Shown one piece after another: positions 13,705-13,905 of a DNA stretch of 13,905 nucleotides. A program made the position numbers and the translations under genes. How positions within the stretch are numbered: position 1 is the stretch's first letter; each line of letters opens with the position of its first letter. Under the pieces are notes generated by a model. That model saw nothing but the letters and a program-made list of their open reading frames with translations. It made no database searches and was not told the DNA's origin. This stretch comes from an uncultured Plesiomonas sp. (GTDB taxonomy: Bacteria; Pseudomonadota; Gammaproteobacteria; Enterobacterales; CAMTGL01): positions 1 through 13,905 of the forward strand of contig CAMTGL010000026.1 in NCBI GenBank assembly GCA_947071955.1, given 5' to 3'.

Positions 13705-13905
13705 ATGCAGCAAAATAGACGATTGGAAATATGGGTAGGTATTTTCATGTTAGTAGGTTTAGCCGCTCTGGTTTTTTTAGGGCTAAAAGTTGCTGACATT
13801 AAAGCCTTGGGCAGTGAACCGACATACCGCTTAACCGCCACCTTTGACAATATCGGCAGCCTCAAGCCACGTTCACCGGTGAAAATTGGCGGAGTGGTTA
13901 TCGGG
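13705..13905 (+). CDS. mlaD: MlaD, MCE-domain lipid-binding subunit (5' part only)
   Basis: The first 67 codons are present and the frame runs open off the right edge. MlaD forms the periplasmic hexameric MCE ring of the Mla transporter. The N-terminus MQQNRRLEIWVGIFMLVGLA has the expected single membrane anchor (about residues 10-28), followed by YRLTATFDNIGSLKPRSPVKIGGVVIG, the classic start of the MCE domain. The ATG lies 5 bases after the mlaE TGA, with GGGA about 10 bases upstream. mlaC and mlaB are expected further right. Confidence 0.95.
   Translation, partial: MQQNRRLEIWVGIFMLVGLAALVFLGLKVADIKALGSEPTYRLTATFDNIGSLKPRSPVKIGGVVIG

Overview
The window is a stretch of ordinary gammaproteobacterial chromosome. 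Nearly every protein looks like its Escherichia coli counterpart, and RapZ, PtsN, HPF, KdsD, MlaF and MlaE do so over most of their length. Base composition is moderate (about mid-40s percent GC by eye). The darP-pmbA-cybC block lying beside the rpoN-ptsO cluster suggests an Aeromonadales or Vibrionales-like lineage (Tolumonas-like is one guess) rather than E. coli, but the species cannot be settled from sequence reading. I see no mobile element, CRISPR array, rRNA or tRNA.

Layout, left to right. (1) Positions 1-2156 hold a possible clipped + strand gene end, then darP (-, 50S ribosome assembly), then divergently pmbA/tldE (+, TldD/E protease partner). (2) Positions 2157-2643 are a 487-base AT-rich, hairpin-rich gap ending in a strong + strand terminator, followed by a good promoter. 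(3) Positions 2644-3622 carry a two-gene unit, cybC (periplasmic cytochrome b562) and a membrane cytochrome b561-family gene, closed by a terminator. (4) Positions 3941-8197 read leftward: lptB, rpoN, hpf, ptsN, rapZ, ptsO. These are the LPS-transport ATPase, sigma-54, the ribosome hibernation factor and the nitrogen-branch PTS, with the RNA-binding adaptor RapZ. (5) Positions 8198-11810 read leftward as yrbG, kdsD, kdsC, lptC, lptA, making Kdo precursors and the LPS-transport bridge; they continue into lptB with overlapping or abutting genes. (6) From 12114 rightward, divergent from yrbG, come mlaF, mlaE and the start of mlaD, the phospholipid transporter that keeps outer-membrane lipid asymmetry.

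How they work together: the two large clusters are both about the outer membrane. KdsD and KdsC make Kdo for LPS, LptC/A/B export LPS, and Mla removes misplaced phospholipid from the LPS leaflet. RapZ in E. coli controls GlmS, and so the UDP-GlcNAc feeding both LPS and peptidoglycan. The genes from yrbG down to ptsO are so tightly packed (1-, 4- and 20-base overlaps, gaps of 0-25 bases) that they are likely co-transcribed. The exceptions are a 71-base stretch before the chosen kdsD start and a 131-base gap before rpoN.

I did not find an evident new system. The items most worth a second look are the cytochrome b562/b561 gene pair, the structured gap before it, and the dyad symmetries in the two divergent promoter regions (darP/pmbA and yrbG/mlaF).
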